Part shown: positions 43,548 through 52,411 of the stretch, piece after piece | Layout of the letters: the number at the start of each line of letters is the position of its first letter | Numbering within the stretch: the stretch's first letter is position 1 | NCBI GenBank assembly: GCA_964398315.1 | Contig: CAYNMV010000004.1 | Coordinates: 1-64,000 of the forward strand | DNA: 64,000 bases | DNA from: JADLCB01 sp964398315 | GTDB taxonomy: Bacteria; Planctomycetota; Phycisphaerae; Tepidisphaerales; Tepidisphaeraceae | Direction of reading: 5' to 3' | Made by a program: the position numbers and the translations under genes | The notes under the pieces: model-generated | Told to the model about the DNA's origin: nothing | Database searches by the model: none | Seen by the model: the letters and a program-made list of their open reading frames with translations, nothing else

Positions 43548-44354
43548 ATGTCCATCCCCCATTGGCGCGTGCCGCTGGATGAGCCGCCGGAGGTGCTGCA
43601 ACTGGGCCGCGGGCGGCACGGCACGGTGCCGGTGGAGCGCTACCAGTTGCCGGGGCTCTGGTGCCTGCACCTGTACAGTTATTCGGCAACCCTGCGGGTA
43701 GATGGGACGCCGCTGGCAATCCGGCCGGGCTTTGCCAGCCTGGTGCCACCGGGCGCGATGATGGAATACCACTTCCAGGGGCAGGCAACCCACCTGTACG
43801 CCCATTTCCGCCTGTGCGCGGGGGCCGGCAGCGTGCTGGTGCCGGCGATGCAGGATCTGGGCGGGCGTTTCGATGCCGTATCCGGGCCGTTGCGATCAGC
43901 GATCGAGCACGCGGGACGTGAACCAGCGCGGCTCAGCGCGGTGATCTGGTCGCTGCTGTGGCAACTGGCCGATGGCAGCACGCGCGCCGGCGACCTCTCA
44001 GGCATAAGCCAATCCTCCACAACCGAGCCACCGGCCGTCACCGCCGCCCGCGGGTGGATCGAGCAGCACCTGAGCAGTCGGCTCCGCGCCGCCGACCTGG
44101 CCCGGCGGGTGAACTTGTCCCACAATCACCTGACCCGCCTGTTCCGCGCCAGCGTCGGCCTCTCCATCGCAGGCTATATCCGCCAGCGCCGACTGGCCGT
44201 CGCCCGGCACCTGCTGCTGCACACCACCCTGCCGATCAAGGCGGTGGCGATCCAGGTGGGCATGAGCGATCTCCAGCAGTTCAACAAGTACATCCGCCGG
44301 GGGCTGGGTGTCTCGCCAAGTGATCTGCGCCGGGATGGGGGAAAGATCGCATGA
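43548..44354 (+). CDS. AraC-family transcriptional regulator
   Basis: 268 aa. The N-terminal cupin-like sensor half (about 1-125: RYQLPGLWCLHLYSYSATLRVDG, IRPGFASLVPPG) is followed by two helix-turn-helix units (about 165-265): RAADLARRVNLSHNHLTRLFRASVGLSIAGYIRQRRL and AVAIQVGMSDLQQFNKYIRRGLGVSPSDLR. Divergently placed against the PhyH gene, so it likely controls that gene and possibly the glycosidase genes that follow. Confidence 0.92.
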   Translation: MSIPHWRVPLDEPPEVLQLGRGRHGTVPVERYQLPGLWCLHLYSYSATLRVDGTPLAIRPGFASLVPPGAMMEYHFQGQATHLYAHFRLCAGAGSVLVPAMQDLGGRFDAVSGPLRSAIEHAGREPARLSAVIWSLLWQLADGSTRAGDLSGISQSSTTEPPAVTAARGWIEQHLSSRLRAADLARRVNLSHNHLTRLFRASVGLSIAGYIRQRRLAVARHLLLHTTLPIKAVAIQVGMSDLQQFNKYIRRGLGVSPSDLRRDGGKIA

Positions 44355-44363
44355 GCCGAGTTG

Positions 44364-44487
44364 GGAGAGGGGTCAGGCTTCTGACCGTTGCCAGTGTCTG
44401 GGCAAGCATCATCCTGATGCGCAGCGGAGGATGACCGCTTCCCGCGTTTATCTAACCCCTGAACCCTGCACCACGAACCCTCGCCTC
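44364..44487. repeat. Dispersed intergenic repeat, copy 2
   Basis: Between araC and the convergent glycosidase gene. A GAGAGGGGTCAGG block (44364-44376) faces a C-rich block (44454-44487) containing CCTGCACCACGAACC. The C-rich block is the reverse complement of the core at 28822-28851 with one mismatch. Confidence 0.5.
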
Positions 44488-44491
44488 TCAC

Positions 44492-46225
44492 TCACAGTTC
44501 CCCATACAGTCGGAACATGCCGATTTCGCCTTCGGCATGGGCGGCGAGAATGGTGTTGCCCTTCCAGCGGAACGTGGCCTGGCGCGGGGCATCCATCTGG
44601 CCGCCCCAGGTGATGTGCTGCTCGAAGCAGGGCTGCGGCCAGATCACCTCGATCCGCTGCCCGGCTTGCGGACGGGACAGGGCCAGGTAGCCGGCGGGCG
44701 CCTCCTGGCGCAGGGCGGCCGCCTCAATCGGCTCATGGTTCACGCGCACTTCCAGCGCAGGCCAATCCAACCATGCCGGCGGGCGCACATGCAGCGCCGT
44801 GCAGGACCGATGCATCTCGACCACGATGCGCCCCACATCGCCCAGCGTGCAGCGGATGCGGGCGCTGGGCAGATCGCGGTCGAACGGCATGTTGATCCGC
44901 ACCGTGCTGTCGGTTTCCTCGGCCGCCGCCCGCCAGACCGCGTGGATGGCGCGCATCCCCTCGGGCACGCAGCAGCCGGCCATCGTCAGGTCCGGCACGC
45001 TGGCCGCATCGTGCAGCCAGTCGGTGAGGCCGATATGGCCGAGAAAAGCCCCATCGTAGTCATGCCGCAGCATCGCCAGCCCCGCCTCCACATCCGCCAT
45101 CGGGCGCTCGGCATGACGCTGGCGGTACCATGCCTCAACCGCCGGCGTGAGGCGGAACTGACCGGTGCGCAGATAGTTGCGGACGTAGCGCTCGGCGTGG
45201 TCGAAATAGTCCACCCGTCCAGCACGGGCCAGGCACAGGGCGATGTCCACCATGTCAGCGGTAATGCAGGTTTCGCTGATAAACGCGCGGTCGTGGTGGC
45301 CATCCCAGCAGCGCGTGTCGGGCAGGATCATCTTCTCGGGGAAAAAACCGCTGTCGCCGCCGCGGCTGCGGACGAAGGCATAGAGGCGCTCGGCCCAGCC
45401 CAGCAGATCGGCATCACCGGTGTGGAGGCCCACATCCGCCACGCCCCATGCCTCGTGGGTGTGCAGGTGGACCTGGTCGCCGAACGTGCCATCCGGCTGC
45501 ACGCGCCGAATGCCCAGGTTCGCCTGCACCCCCGCCACCGAGCCGCGCGCAAAGCGCACGGCCCAGTCCAGCGCTTCGGCATCCCCACAGCAGCGGGCAT
45601 AGTGCAGCAGCGGCTCGCTGGCCACGCCGTAATTACAGGTGATGAAGGTGTCGAACCAGCGCCCGTCGCGCCACGGCCCAGCGCCGCCTTCGTACCAGGC
45701 CAGCCCGTCACGCGTGCTGGCGAGCGTGATCAGGCGCTGGAAGACCCGCCGGGCAAGCTGGCGGGCTTCGGCATCACCCGTGCGGGCGTAGGTGTCGGCC
45801 AGGGTGTAGAGGATCTTGCCGCCGGTCCAGGTGGAGATATACGACTCACCGGCGCGCGGCTCGCCGCCGCAGTAAATCCCGCCATCGGCATGGGCATAGC
45901 CATCCCCATCGAGATAGCCCAGCACGCGTTTTCGCACACCCGCGTCGATCTCCAGGCCGTCGGTGCGGCCGGTCATCTCGCGCATGAACGGGTATTCCCA
46001 ATCCATGCGGCAGTCGCTGTCGCCGTTGGCGATGGAGTCATTGCCACCCGGATGCGGCGGGCAGAAGGACAGGTAATTGCAGAACCGGCAGGCATGCCCC
46101 AGGTGCGGCCGGGGCGTGCGCAGCAGGTAGTTGAGATTGGCATCGGCCATCGCCACCAGGTCCGTCAGCGGCAGCGGATGATCGAGGCCCCCCGGCAGCC
46201 TGGCGATTCGACCACAGAACCCCAT
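44492..46225 (-). CDS. Six-hairpin glycosidase-like protein (GH127-like)
   Basis: 577 aa from ATG 46225; the N-terminus is uncertain (open frame to 46294, alternatives GTG about 46240 and ATG 46150). The middle looks like an (alpha/alpha)6 barrel with repeated helix pairs (TGGKILYTLADTYARTGD, CITADMVDIALCLARAG). The segment AGCCVPEGMRAIHAVW (about 430) resembles the CC-x-P-x-G region of GH127 beta-L-arabinofuranosidases, and the C-terminal beta domain (VRPPAWLDWPALEVRVN...GYLALSRP) also resembles that family. No signal peptide. Divergent from the alpha-galactosidase gene, 145 bp away, suggesting co-regulation. Confidence 0.65.
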   Translation of the reverse strand: MGFCGRIARLPGGLDHPLPLTDLVAMADANLNYLLRTPRPHLGHACRFCNYLSFCPPHPGGNDSIANGDSDCRMDWEYPFMREMTGRTDGLEIDAGVRKRVLGYLDGDGYAHADGGIYCGGEPRAGESYISTWTGGKILYTLADTYARTGDAEARQLARRVFQRLITLASTRDGLAWYEGGAGPWRDGRWFDTFITCNYGVASEPLLHYARCCGDAEALDWAVRFARGSVAGVQANLGIRRVQPDGTFGDQVHLHTHEAWGVADVGLHTGDADLLGWAERLYAFVRSRGGDSGFFPEKMILPDTRCWDGHHDRAFISETCITADMVDIALCLARAGRVDYFDHAERYVRNYLRTGQFRLTPAVEAWYRQRHAERPMADVEAGLAMLRHDYDGAFLGHIGLTDWLHDAASVPDLTMAGCCVPEGMRAIHAVWRAAAEETDSTVRINMPFDRDLPSARIRCTLGDVGRIVVEMHRSCTALHVRPPAWLDWPALEVRVNHEPIEAAALRQEAPAGYLALSRPQAGQRIEVIWPQPCFEQHITWGGQMDAPRQATFRWKGNTILAAHAEGEIGMFRLYGEL

Positions 46226-46370
46226 ACCACTTGCTGCCACAGCGCCTCCGCTTCCGCCGGTGAAAATTGCCCGGCAAGCCCATGTTTTTGCCAATCATGG
46301 TTCCTGTTCGCTGGCACCACGGTAGCCCACTCGCTACGCTTGCTCAATTACATTCGCTGGAGGAAATCGG

Positions 46371-48122
46371 ATGGAGCGGCTTGGAATCCAACTGGATTCA
46401 TGGCCGGCGGAACTGGTAGTGGAACGGCGCCAGGTGGCCGGCGTGGAGGAGCTGTTGCTGACCCTGGCGCCCGGCGCAACCGCACCGGCCGGGCCGCTCG
46501 GCCTGACCTGGCGCTTTCCCGCCACCGGTATCGCTGGAATGTGGCATCCGGGACTGTATCGGGATCGCTCGCTGCGGGCCGACTGGTCGGCGGGGATCCC
46601 CTCCCATGCCACCGTCAATGCCCCGGTGATCTGCCTGTTTGGTGCTGATGGCGGCAATCGACTGACTTTCGCCTGTTCGGAAGCCCTGCGCCCGGTGGAG
46701 CTGTTTGCCGGCATCGTTGAGGAGACCGGGGAGATGCGCTGCGAGGTGCGGCTGCTGGCGACGGCCGAATCGCTGGCGGGCGAGCCGGTCTGCATCCGCG
46801 TGGATACCCGCCCCATCGCCTTCCAGCAGGCGCTGGCCGAGGTCAGCGACTGGTGGGCCACCATGCCGCTGCATACCCCCAGCCCCGTGCCCGAGGCGGC
46901 CCGCCGGCCGATGTACTCCACCTGGTACAGCTTCCACCAGGCACTGACCGCCGATGCCGTGCTGCACCAGTGCGCCCTGGCCCACGAGATGGGGTGCTCA
47001 GCGGTGATCGTGGATGATGGATGGCAGTGCGAGGATGCGGGCAAAGGATACAGCTACTGCGGCGACTGGGAACCGGCCGGATCGAAGCTGGGTGACTGGC
47101 ATGCGTTCACCGGGCGGGTGCATGAACTGGGCATGCAGGCACTGCTCTGGCTGGCATTGCCGTGGGTGGGACCGAACAGCAAGGCGTGGCAGCGCTTCCA
47201 GCACATGACCCTGCGGCACGTGCCGCAGATGCAGGCCAGCGTGCTCGATCCCCGCTATCCCGAGGTGCGACAACACCTGATTGACACCGCCGTCCGGCCC
47301 GTGAGCGAGGGGGATTTTGACGGCCTGAAGCTCGACTTCGTTGACCGCTGGCATGATGACGGCCAGGCCCCGGCCCGCACCGCGGGGATGGATTACGCCA
47401 GCATCTACGATGCAGCCGACCGGCTGCTTTCTGATTTGATGGCGGCGCTGCGCGCGATCAAGCCCGGCATCATGATCGAGTTCCGCCAGCGCTACATCGG
47501 CCCGCTGATGCGCAAGTACGGCAACCTGTTCCGCGCCGGCGACTGCCCGGCCGATGCCATCACCAACCGCGTGCGCACGATCGATGTGCGCCTGCTGGCC
47601 GGCCACACCGCCACCCACAGCGACATGCTCATGTGGCACCCGCAGGAACCGGTTGAATCCGCCGCGCGGCAACTGCTCAACGTTCTGTTCTCGGTGCCGC
47701 AGATCTCGGTCAGGATTGATGCTCTTCCCGAGCCGCACCGGCGGATGCTGGGCTTCTGGCTGGCCTTCTGGAACCGCCATCGCGATGTGCTGCTGGATGG
47801 TGAGTTGGAACCGCAGGGTCCCGAGCAGCTCTATCCGGTCATCAGCGCCACCCTCGGCGACACGCGCATCACAGCGCTGTATGGCGAAGCGGTCGTGCGG
47901 CTGCCGGCTGATCTGCCGGAGAAATGCCTGCTCATCAACGCCAGCGCCGGCGACCGGGTGATCCTCGACTTCGCCGCCGATGCCGGCCGGCGCAGGCTGC
48001 GCATCTGCGACACCGAGGGGCGCGAGATCCACACCGGCGAGATCGCCTGCCCGGCCGGCCCGCAGGCCGTGGCGATCCCCCCTTCCGGCCTGGCCGCCCT
48101 CACCGCCGTGGCCGGAAGATAA
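46371..48122 (+). CDS. GH36-type alpha-galactosidase (melibiase) family protein
   Basis: 583 aa. An N-terminal beta-sandwich (about 1-175) precedes a TIM barrel beginning RPMYSTWYSFHQ. VIVDDGWQCED and the putative nucleophile strand GLKLDFVDRWHDD (about residue 322) follow clan GH-D. The usual CxxGGGRxD acid/base motif is replaced by NLFRAGDCPADA, whose Asp may take over; this subgroup may therefore prefer another alpha-galactoside. No signal peptide, so cytoplasmic. ATG 46371 has GGAGGA 6-8 nt upstream. A strong terminator follows. Confidence 0.85.
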   Translation: MERLGIQLDSWPAELVVERRQVAGVEELLLTLAPGATAPAGPLGLTWRFPATGIAGMWHPGLYRDRSLRADWSAGIPSHATVNAPVICLFGADGGNRLTFACSEALRPVELFAGIVEETGEMRCEVRLLATAESLAGEPVCIRVDTRPIAFQQALAEVSDWWATMPLHTPSPVPEAARRPMYSTWYSFHQALTADAVLHQCALAHEMGCSAVIVDDGWQCEDAGKGYSYCGDWEPAGSKLGDWHAFTGRVHELGMQALLWLALPWVGPNSKAWQRFQHMTLRHVPQMQASVLDPRYPEVRQHLIDTAVRPVSEGDFDGLKLDFVDRWHDDGQAPARTAGMDYASIYDAADRLLSDLMAALRAIKPGIMIEFRQRYIGPLMRKYGNLFRAGDCPADAITNRVRTIDVRLLAGHTATHSDMLMWHPQEPVESAARQLLNVLFSVPQISVRIDALPEPHRRMLGFWLAFWNRHRDVLLDGELEPQGPEQLYPVISATLGDTRITALYGEAVVRLPADLPEKCLLINASAGDRVILDFAADAGRRRLRICDTEGREIHTGEIACPAGPQAVAIPPSGLAALTAVAGR

Positions 48123-48194
48123 CGCGCCGGGAGATGCCCCCCACCGGCCGCGATGTCCGCGCTGACCACGTATCAACAACTCCGGGCAACGCCT

Positions 48195-48215
48195 GCACGG
48201 GTTGAGAACCCGTGC
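48195..48215. repeat. 9-bp hairpin with partial duplicate
   Basis: GCACGGGTT (48195-48203) pairs with AACCCGTGC (48207-48215). The word CCGTGCCACAGGGGC occurs here and again at 48236-48250. Intergenic REP-like element downstream of the GH36 gene. Confidence 0.5.
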
Positions 48216-48275
48216 CACAGGGGCAGGTTGTGACTCCGTGCCACAGGGGCGACCACTCGAATTGACGCACGATCA

Positions 48276-48321
48276 ACAGCGAAGGCGCTTCCTCCCGAGG
48301 AAGCGCCTTCGCTGTTTTTTT
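48276..48321 (+). terminator. 19-bp intrinsic terminator
   Basis: ACAGCGAAGGCGCTTCCTC (48276-48294) pairs perfectly with 48297-48315, then seven T on the plus strand (48315-48321). It ends the GH36 transcript and lies only 25 bp from the convergent prepilin-like stop, so it may serve both strands. Confidence 0.93.
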
Positions 48322-48345
48322 CCGGTGCCGGAGGGCCGGTGATCG

Positions 48346-49242
48346 CTATTCCATCTGTGTCGCCCAGGGCCAGAAGCCGCGCATGCCACTGCAATCGCCG
48401 CCGGTGCTGACCACCGGCTTGCCGCCGAGGGTCCAGGCCAGGTAGCCCCAGGTCTCCCGGCTGATTGGCAGATAGCTGACATGACCGTCCAGATACGTGC
48501 AGTTCACGCCCTGGCGGTTGTGGGTGACTGTCGGCATCAGATCTTTGTTCGTATCGCTGAGCCTGCCGATGGTGCTGAGGCACATGATGTAGGCCCGGAT
48601 GTGGGGCACAAAGTTGCCGGCCAGCCATCTGCCGCCGTCTCGCCCGGGCTTGCCGATCTTGCCCCTGGCCAGATTGCTGTTGGCCGCATCACCCGGGGAC
48701 ACATCGTAGTAGGGAATGGTGTTCAGGACGTATGAGCCTTCAATATACGCGTAGTTGCCGGCGATCATGTCCTCGTACTTCTTGGGCAAATCCCAGCCGT
48801 CGCTGTACTCAGCGTGATTGTCCTTATCGGTGAAAAAGTCAGGACACGAGACCACCCGGTTCGGCGGGAGGTACTTGCCCTCGATGAGCTGGCCGATGCC
48901 GTACCAGCGGCCGTTGAGGTTCGGTCCGGGCGGGGCTTCCCACGGATAGCGGCCGCCCCAGGCCCCGTAGACAGCGCCGCGGTTGGTGTCCATGTTGTTG
49001 TACATGGTGCCGGGCAGGTATCCCTTGTTGTCGTTGGCGTACATCACCATGGCGGCGTAGATCTGCCGCTGGTTGCTGGCGCAGGCGGTGACCTTGGCCG
49101 AGAAGCGGGCTTTGTTCAGCGCGGGCAGCAGCATGCTGACCAGCAGTGCGATGATACCAATCACCACAAGCAGCTCGACCAGGGTGAAGCCGCGGCGGGG
49201 CATGGAACTGAACGGTGCGGACTGGGAGAGATGATGGGTCAT
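48346..49242 (-). CDS. Prepilin-type N-terminal cleavage/methylation protein, copy B
   Basis: 298 aa. The class III signal RRGFTLVELLVVIGIIALL (residues about 16-34) has Gly at -1, Phe at +1 and Glu at +5, as prepilin peptidase needs. The body starts KARFSAKVTACASNQRQIYAAMVMYANDNKGYLPG, typical of planctomycete DUF1559-like pseudopilins. The C-terminal H-X10-DG motif (HNRQGVNCTYLDG) replaces the common H-X9-DG. RBS AGGAG 8 nt upstream. Its paralogue is at 50221-51126; both follow a PEP-CTERM gene. Probably an envelope-associated pseudopilin-like protein of unknown role. Confidence 0.9.
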   Translation of the reverse strand: MTHHLSQSAPFSSMPRRGFTLVELLVVIGIIALLVSMLLPALNKARFSAKVTACASNQRQIYAAMVMYANDNKGYLPGTMYNNMDTNRGAVYGAWGGRYPWEAPPGPNLNGRWYGIGQLIEGKYLPPNRVVSCPDFFTDKDNHAEYSDGWDLPKKYEDMIAGNYAYIEGSYVLNTIPYYDVSPGDAANSNLARGKIGKPGRDGGRWLAGNFVPHIRAYIMCLSTIGRLSDTNKDLMPTVTHNRQGVNCTYLDGHVSYLPISRETWGYLAWTLGGKPVVSTGGDCSGMRGFWPWATQME

Positions 49243-49329
49243 GGCAGGACTCCTGATTAGGAACAACACATTGCACAACTGGCCTGGTCAGCGGCGGCCG
49301 CTTGCCCGCCCCGCGCTCTTTCCTTTTAC

Positions 49330-50118
49330 TCAACCCCCCGTGCGCCGCCGCCTCTGCACCAGCCCACAGCCGGCCAGGGCCAGAACGGCCAGGGCGGTGG
49401 GCTCGGGCACCGGCAGCGCATCGATTTCACCGATGAAAAAGTCGTTGGGATTGCGATTGGTCACGTGGAATTCAGCCCGGAAAAACTGGTACGTGGCCGG
49501 GGTGTCGAAATAGTCTGTTATGACAATATCAGTGCTGTCGAACTCGGTGAGGTAATTTGGCTCATTCCAGTTGAAGCCCGGCTTGCTCAGTTCCGCCGGG
49601 TCGAGAATCAGCACATCCGAGAGCAGGTGCGAATAGGTGCTGCCGCCATCACTGCTGCCATAGAGCCGGAAACGGACGATGCTGTGATGCCAGACCTTTT
49701 GGTTGCCCTGGGGATCGAGCGGGTTGGCGGTGCTGGTCATCCGCACCCCCGCGATCGTCACGGGTGCGGCGGTATGGAACTGCACGAAATGGGGCACGAG
49801 ATTCAGGCCATTCGACGGGCCCTGTACCCCGCTGCCGCCGGCCCAGACGTTCTCATGGGAGTTGATGCTGAAATGCGTCATGCCGGGGCGCGTGTGCCAT
49901 GTCGTGGTGGCACCGAACAGGTCGGCAGCGCTTTCACGGACGGCGGTGGCGGGCCAGGTCACGCTGTTGCTGATGATGGTGGCACCTTCAAAGGCATCGT
50001 TGGGATCGGGATTGTCGATCGGGCCGGTGGCGGCGGTGATCAGGGCCGCGCCAAGCGCTGATGCGCTGCCGACCAGGGCCGTTACCACCGCGAGAGACAG
50101 GGACTGAATCAGGTTCAC
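49330..50118 (-). CDS. PEP-CTERM sorting domain protein, copy B
   Basis: 262 aa. An N-terminal signal (MNLIQSLSLAVVTALVGSASALGA) and a C-terminal sorting signal, VPEPTALAVLALAGCGLVQRRRR: the PEP motif, a hydrophobic stretch and an Arg cluster. Such proteins are exported and anchored or released by an exosortase. The middle is beta-rich with no recognised domain, but it aligns by eye with the protein at 51215-52066 (FVQFHTAAPVTIAGVRMTS vs YIQFHTAQPVTIGGVRLTT). 87 bp upstream of the copy-B prepilin gene on the same strand. Confidence 0.9.
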   Translation of the reverse strand: MNLIQSLSLAVVTALVGSASALGAALITAATGPIDNPDPNDAFEGATIISNSVTWPATAVRESAADLFGATTTWHTRPGMTHFSINSHENVWAGGSGVQGPSNGLNLVPHFVQFHTAAPVTIAGVRMTSTANPLDPQGNQKVWHHSIVRFRLYGSSDGGSTYSHLLSDVLILDPAELSKPGFNWNEPNYLTEFDSTDIVITDYFDTPATYQFFRAEFHVTNRNPNDFFIGEIDALPVPEPTALAVLALAGCGLVQRRRRTGG

Positions 50119-50146
50119 ACATACCTCCAGATAAGCCGGCCGATGG

Positions 50147-50210
50147 TCTTCAGTTGCTGCGATCCTCGGGTGCGATAGTCCTCAGATGCGATGACCCTCA
50201 GGTGATGCGC
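50147..50210. repeat. Degenerate 16-bp tandem repeat x4
   Basis: Four units: TCTTCAGTTGCTGCGA, TCCTCGGGTGCGATAG, TCCTCAGATGCGATGA, CCCTCAGGTGATGCGC. It starts about 10 bp after the stop of the copy-A prepilin gene (minus strand). Confidence 0.7.
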
Positions 50211-50220
50211 CCAGAACCGG

Positions 50221-51126
50221 CTATTGCCGCAGGGTCGCCCAGGACCAGAAGCCGCGGGCCGGCTGCAGGTCGCTGGCCGAGCTGAGCAGCGGACCATCCC
50301 CGGTCTGCCAGGCGTAACGGGCCCAGAAGTCGTTCTCGAATGGCTGCCACTTGACGCTGCCGTCGATGTAGGTGACGACCACGCCGCGACGCTCGTGGGT
50401 CACGGTGGGATACAGGTCATCGCCCTGCCGGCCGATGGTGCTGAGGCACATGACCAGGGCCGTGGTGTTGGGGGCAGCGGGGCCGGGCGCCCAGTAGCCG
50501 CCGCTGCGCCCGGGCTTGCCGAGCTTGCCGTTGGCATCGGACTCTTTGGCGTAGTACGGCCAACTGTTCAGGACATAGGAGCCCTGGCCGCCAAAGTTCG
50601 CCTCACCGCCATGCTGGTTGTACTGATCGGCGAAAGTCCATCCCTCGTTGGCCGAGAAGTTCTGCCAGCCGGTGGTGAAAAAATCGGGGCACTCGACAAC
50701 CCGGCTGGGGGGCAGGTAGCGATTGCCGACCAGCACGCCTATGCCATACCAGCGCGTCTGCCAGAAGACCGGATTGGGCCGCACGTTATTCGCCCCGACG
50801 ATATTGGGGTCTTCCCAGGGATAGACCCCGCCCCAGGCCACGTACTCCGCGCCCTTGTTGCCGTTCCACACCTGCGTGCCGGGCAGGAAGCCACGGTTGT
50901 CGCTGGCATACATCGTGATGGCGATGAAGATCTGGTGCTGGTTCGATGCGCACATGGTGGTCTTCGCGGCGAAGCGGGCCTTTTGCAGTGCCGGCAGCAG
51001 CATGCTGATCAGCAGCGCAATGATTCCGATGACCACCAGCAGCTCCACCAGGGTAAAGGCGGCGGATGCGTGACCGATGCGTGAGCCAGTGTTCCGGGCA
51101 GCGGATGATTTGATTTGCCGCATCAT
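50221..51126 (-). CDS. Prepilin-type N-terminal cleavage/methylation protein, copy A
   Basis: 301 aa, paralogous to copy B across its length (NRGFLPGTQ, RWYGIGVLVGNRYLPPSRVVECPDFF, LVMCLSTIGR). The signal helix FTLVELLVVIGIIALLISM is intact but the residue at -1 is Ala (HASAAFTLVE), not the near-invariant Gly. H-X10-DG is HERRGVVVTYIDG. ATG 51126 has GGAG 7 nt upstream; a second ATG follows at once. Downstream of PEP-CTERM copy A by 88 bp. Confidence 0.9.
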   Translation of the reverse strand: MMRQIKSSAARNTGSRIGHASAAFTLVELLVVIGIIALLISMLLPALQKARFAAKTTMCASNQHQIFIAITMYASDNRGFLPGTQVWNGNKGAEYVAWGGVYPWEDPNIVGANNVRPNPVFWQTRWYGIGVLVGNRYLPPSRVVECPDFFTTGWQNFSANEGWTFADQYNQHGGEANFGGQGSYVLNSWPYYAKESDANGKLGKPGRSGGYWAPGPAAPNTTALVMCLSTIGRQGDDLYPTVTHERRGVVVTYIDGSVKWQPFENDFWARYAWQTGDGPLLSSASDLQPARGFWSWATLRQ

Positions 51127-51214
51127 GGTAGATCTCCGGAAGGACGGCCAGCAACCCCCTTTATCAGCCGGCCGGGCGGCGTCCCCGCCGAACGCCGCCC
51201 GGCCCGGCATGGTC

Positions 51215-52066
51215 TCACCTCCGTCGTCGATGCACCAATCCCAGTGCCGCCAGCCCCAGCCCCGCCAGGGCGGATGGCTCGGGGACGGGCAGGGCATCCA
51301 GTTCGCGGATGGTGATGCTGTTCGGGTCGCCGTTCTTTACGTGAAACTCAGCGCGGAAGTACTGGTAGGTAACCGGCTGATCGAAGATGTCGGTAATGAT
51401 CAGGTTGGTCGCGTTGTACTGATCGAGGTAGCTGGGATGGTCCCACGCCAGGTTGTACGGCCCATCCAGGACCACCACATCCGAGAGCGGCACCGTGTAC
51501 GTGGCTCCCCCATCACTGCTGGCGAACAGGCGGAAACGGATGATCTCGTGGTGATAGTCGCCGCCGTTGCCGGTCGTCAGCCGCACACCGCCGATGGTGA
51601 CGGGCTGGGCGGTGTGGAACTGGATGTAAGGCGGATCGAGGTTGATGCCGTTGGCCGGTCCGGGCGTCAGTTGGTCATCGGTGTGAACCTTGTAATAAGG
51701 CGTATTGTCGAAACGGGTTGCCCCCGGTTCCAAGTGCCAGTCGGTATAGCCGCCGAAGATGTCAGAAACGTGCTCTTCTTCTTTCGGGTCCAGCGGTGAA
51801 TGAATCCAGGCCCGCCCGGCCGCGCTGGTCACCACCGCACCGGCGAACGCATCATTGGGATCGGGGTCATGAACGGGATTATCATCGACGGTGATGGTAG
51901 CGGCCGCGAACAGGGTTGTGCTGCACGCCAGGACTGAGGCAGCCGCCAGTACGGCAGCGGCACAGCGCCCCCTTGTTGATGCTGGGCCTCCATCCTGCGG
52001 GACATGGTGCGCCGGCCCACCAGGGGCCGGACGGCCGAATACGGACGGAAGTTTGAAGCCGGGCAT
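51215..52066 (-). CDS. PEP-CTERM sorting domain protein, copy A
   Basis: 283 aa. The first 60 residues are long for a signal peptide: a polar Pro/Gly-rich stretch (1-34) precedes a hydrophobic core (AAAVLAAASVLACSTTLFAAA). The start is well supported by AGGAGGAGCC directly upstream of ATG 52066. The C-terminus VPEPSALAGLGLAALGLVHRRRR is a canonical PEP-CTERM signal. Middle paralogous to copy B (YQYFRAEFHVKNGDPNSITIRELDALPVPEP). First gene of a probable four-gene minus-strand unit. Confidence 0.9.
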   Translation of the reverse strand: MPGFKLPSVFGRPAPGGPAHHVPQDGGPASTRGRCAAAVLAAASVLACSTTLFAAATITVDDNPVHDPDPNDAFAGAVVTSAAGRAWIHSPLDPKEEEHVSDIFGGYTDWHLEPGATRFDNTPYYKVHTDDQLTPGPANGINLDPPYIQFHTAQPVTIGGVRLTTGNGGDYHHEIIRFRLFASSDGGATYTVPLSDVVVLDGPYNLAWDHPSYLDQYNATNLIITDIFDQPVTYQYFRAEFHVKNGDPNSITIRELDALPVPEPSALAGLGLAALGLVHRRRR

Positions 52067-52411
52067 GGCTCCTCCTACTGAAATGTCGCGGGCGGAAAGT
52101 CACCGCTCGCAGGTGCGATTTTGCCGGCTGCAGCGCGGGCAAGAGATGGTCCGCGAACGCCGGTATAGGACTGGGGCTGCCGGCGGGCCGATCCCGGCGG
52201 CAAGCCACTGGCACATTGCAGACGGGCCGGCAGGCCGGCCGTGAAAAGACCCGACTGGTGAAACGCCATGCGCCCGACAGGAGCGCGTTATCTTGACATC
52301 ATGACCCGCAACCGGCTACGGCCCATCCGGTCCCGGCAGGGACTGGCCACGCTGTCCGCGGCCGGCTCCCCTTACTGTCTGGCGGATCGCCACCGGCAAC
52401 CCGCACGCACC
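52067..52411. other. Intergenic region, no gene seen
   Basis: 345 bp between the GntR stop and PEP-CTERM copy A. It should contain the promoter of the PEP-CTERM/prepilin unit. The ACCwTTTTGGT motif found elsewhere in the island is not present here. No repeat or hairpin of note. Confidence 0.5.

Noticed and set aside
44537..46648. 703-codon plus-strand open frame
   Set aside because: Antisense of the six-hairpin glycosidase-like gene; composition is shadow-like and no domain is visible.
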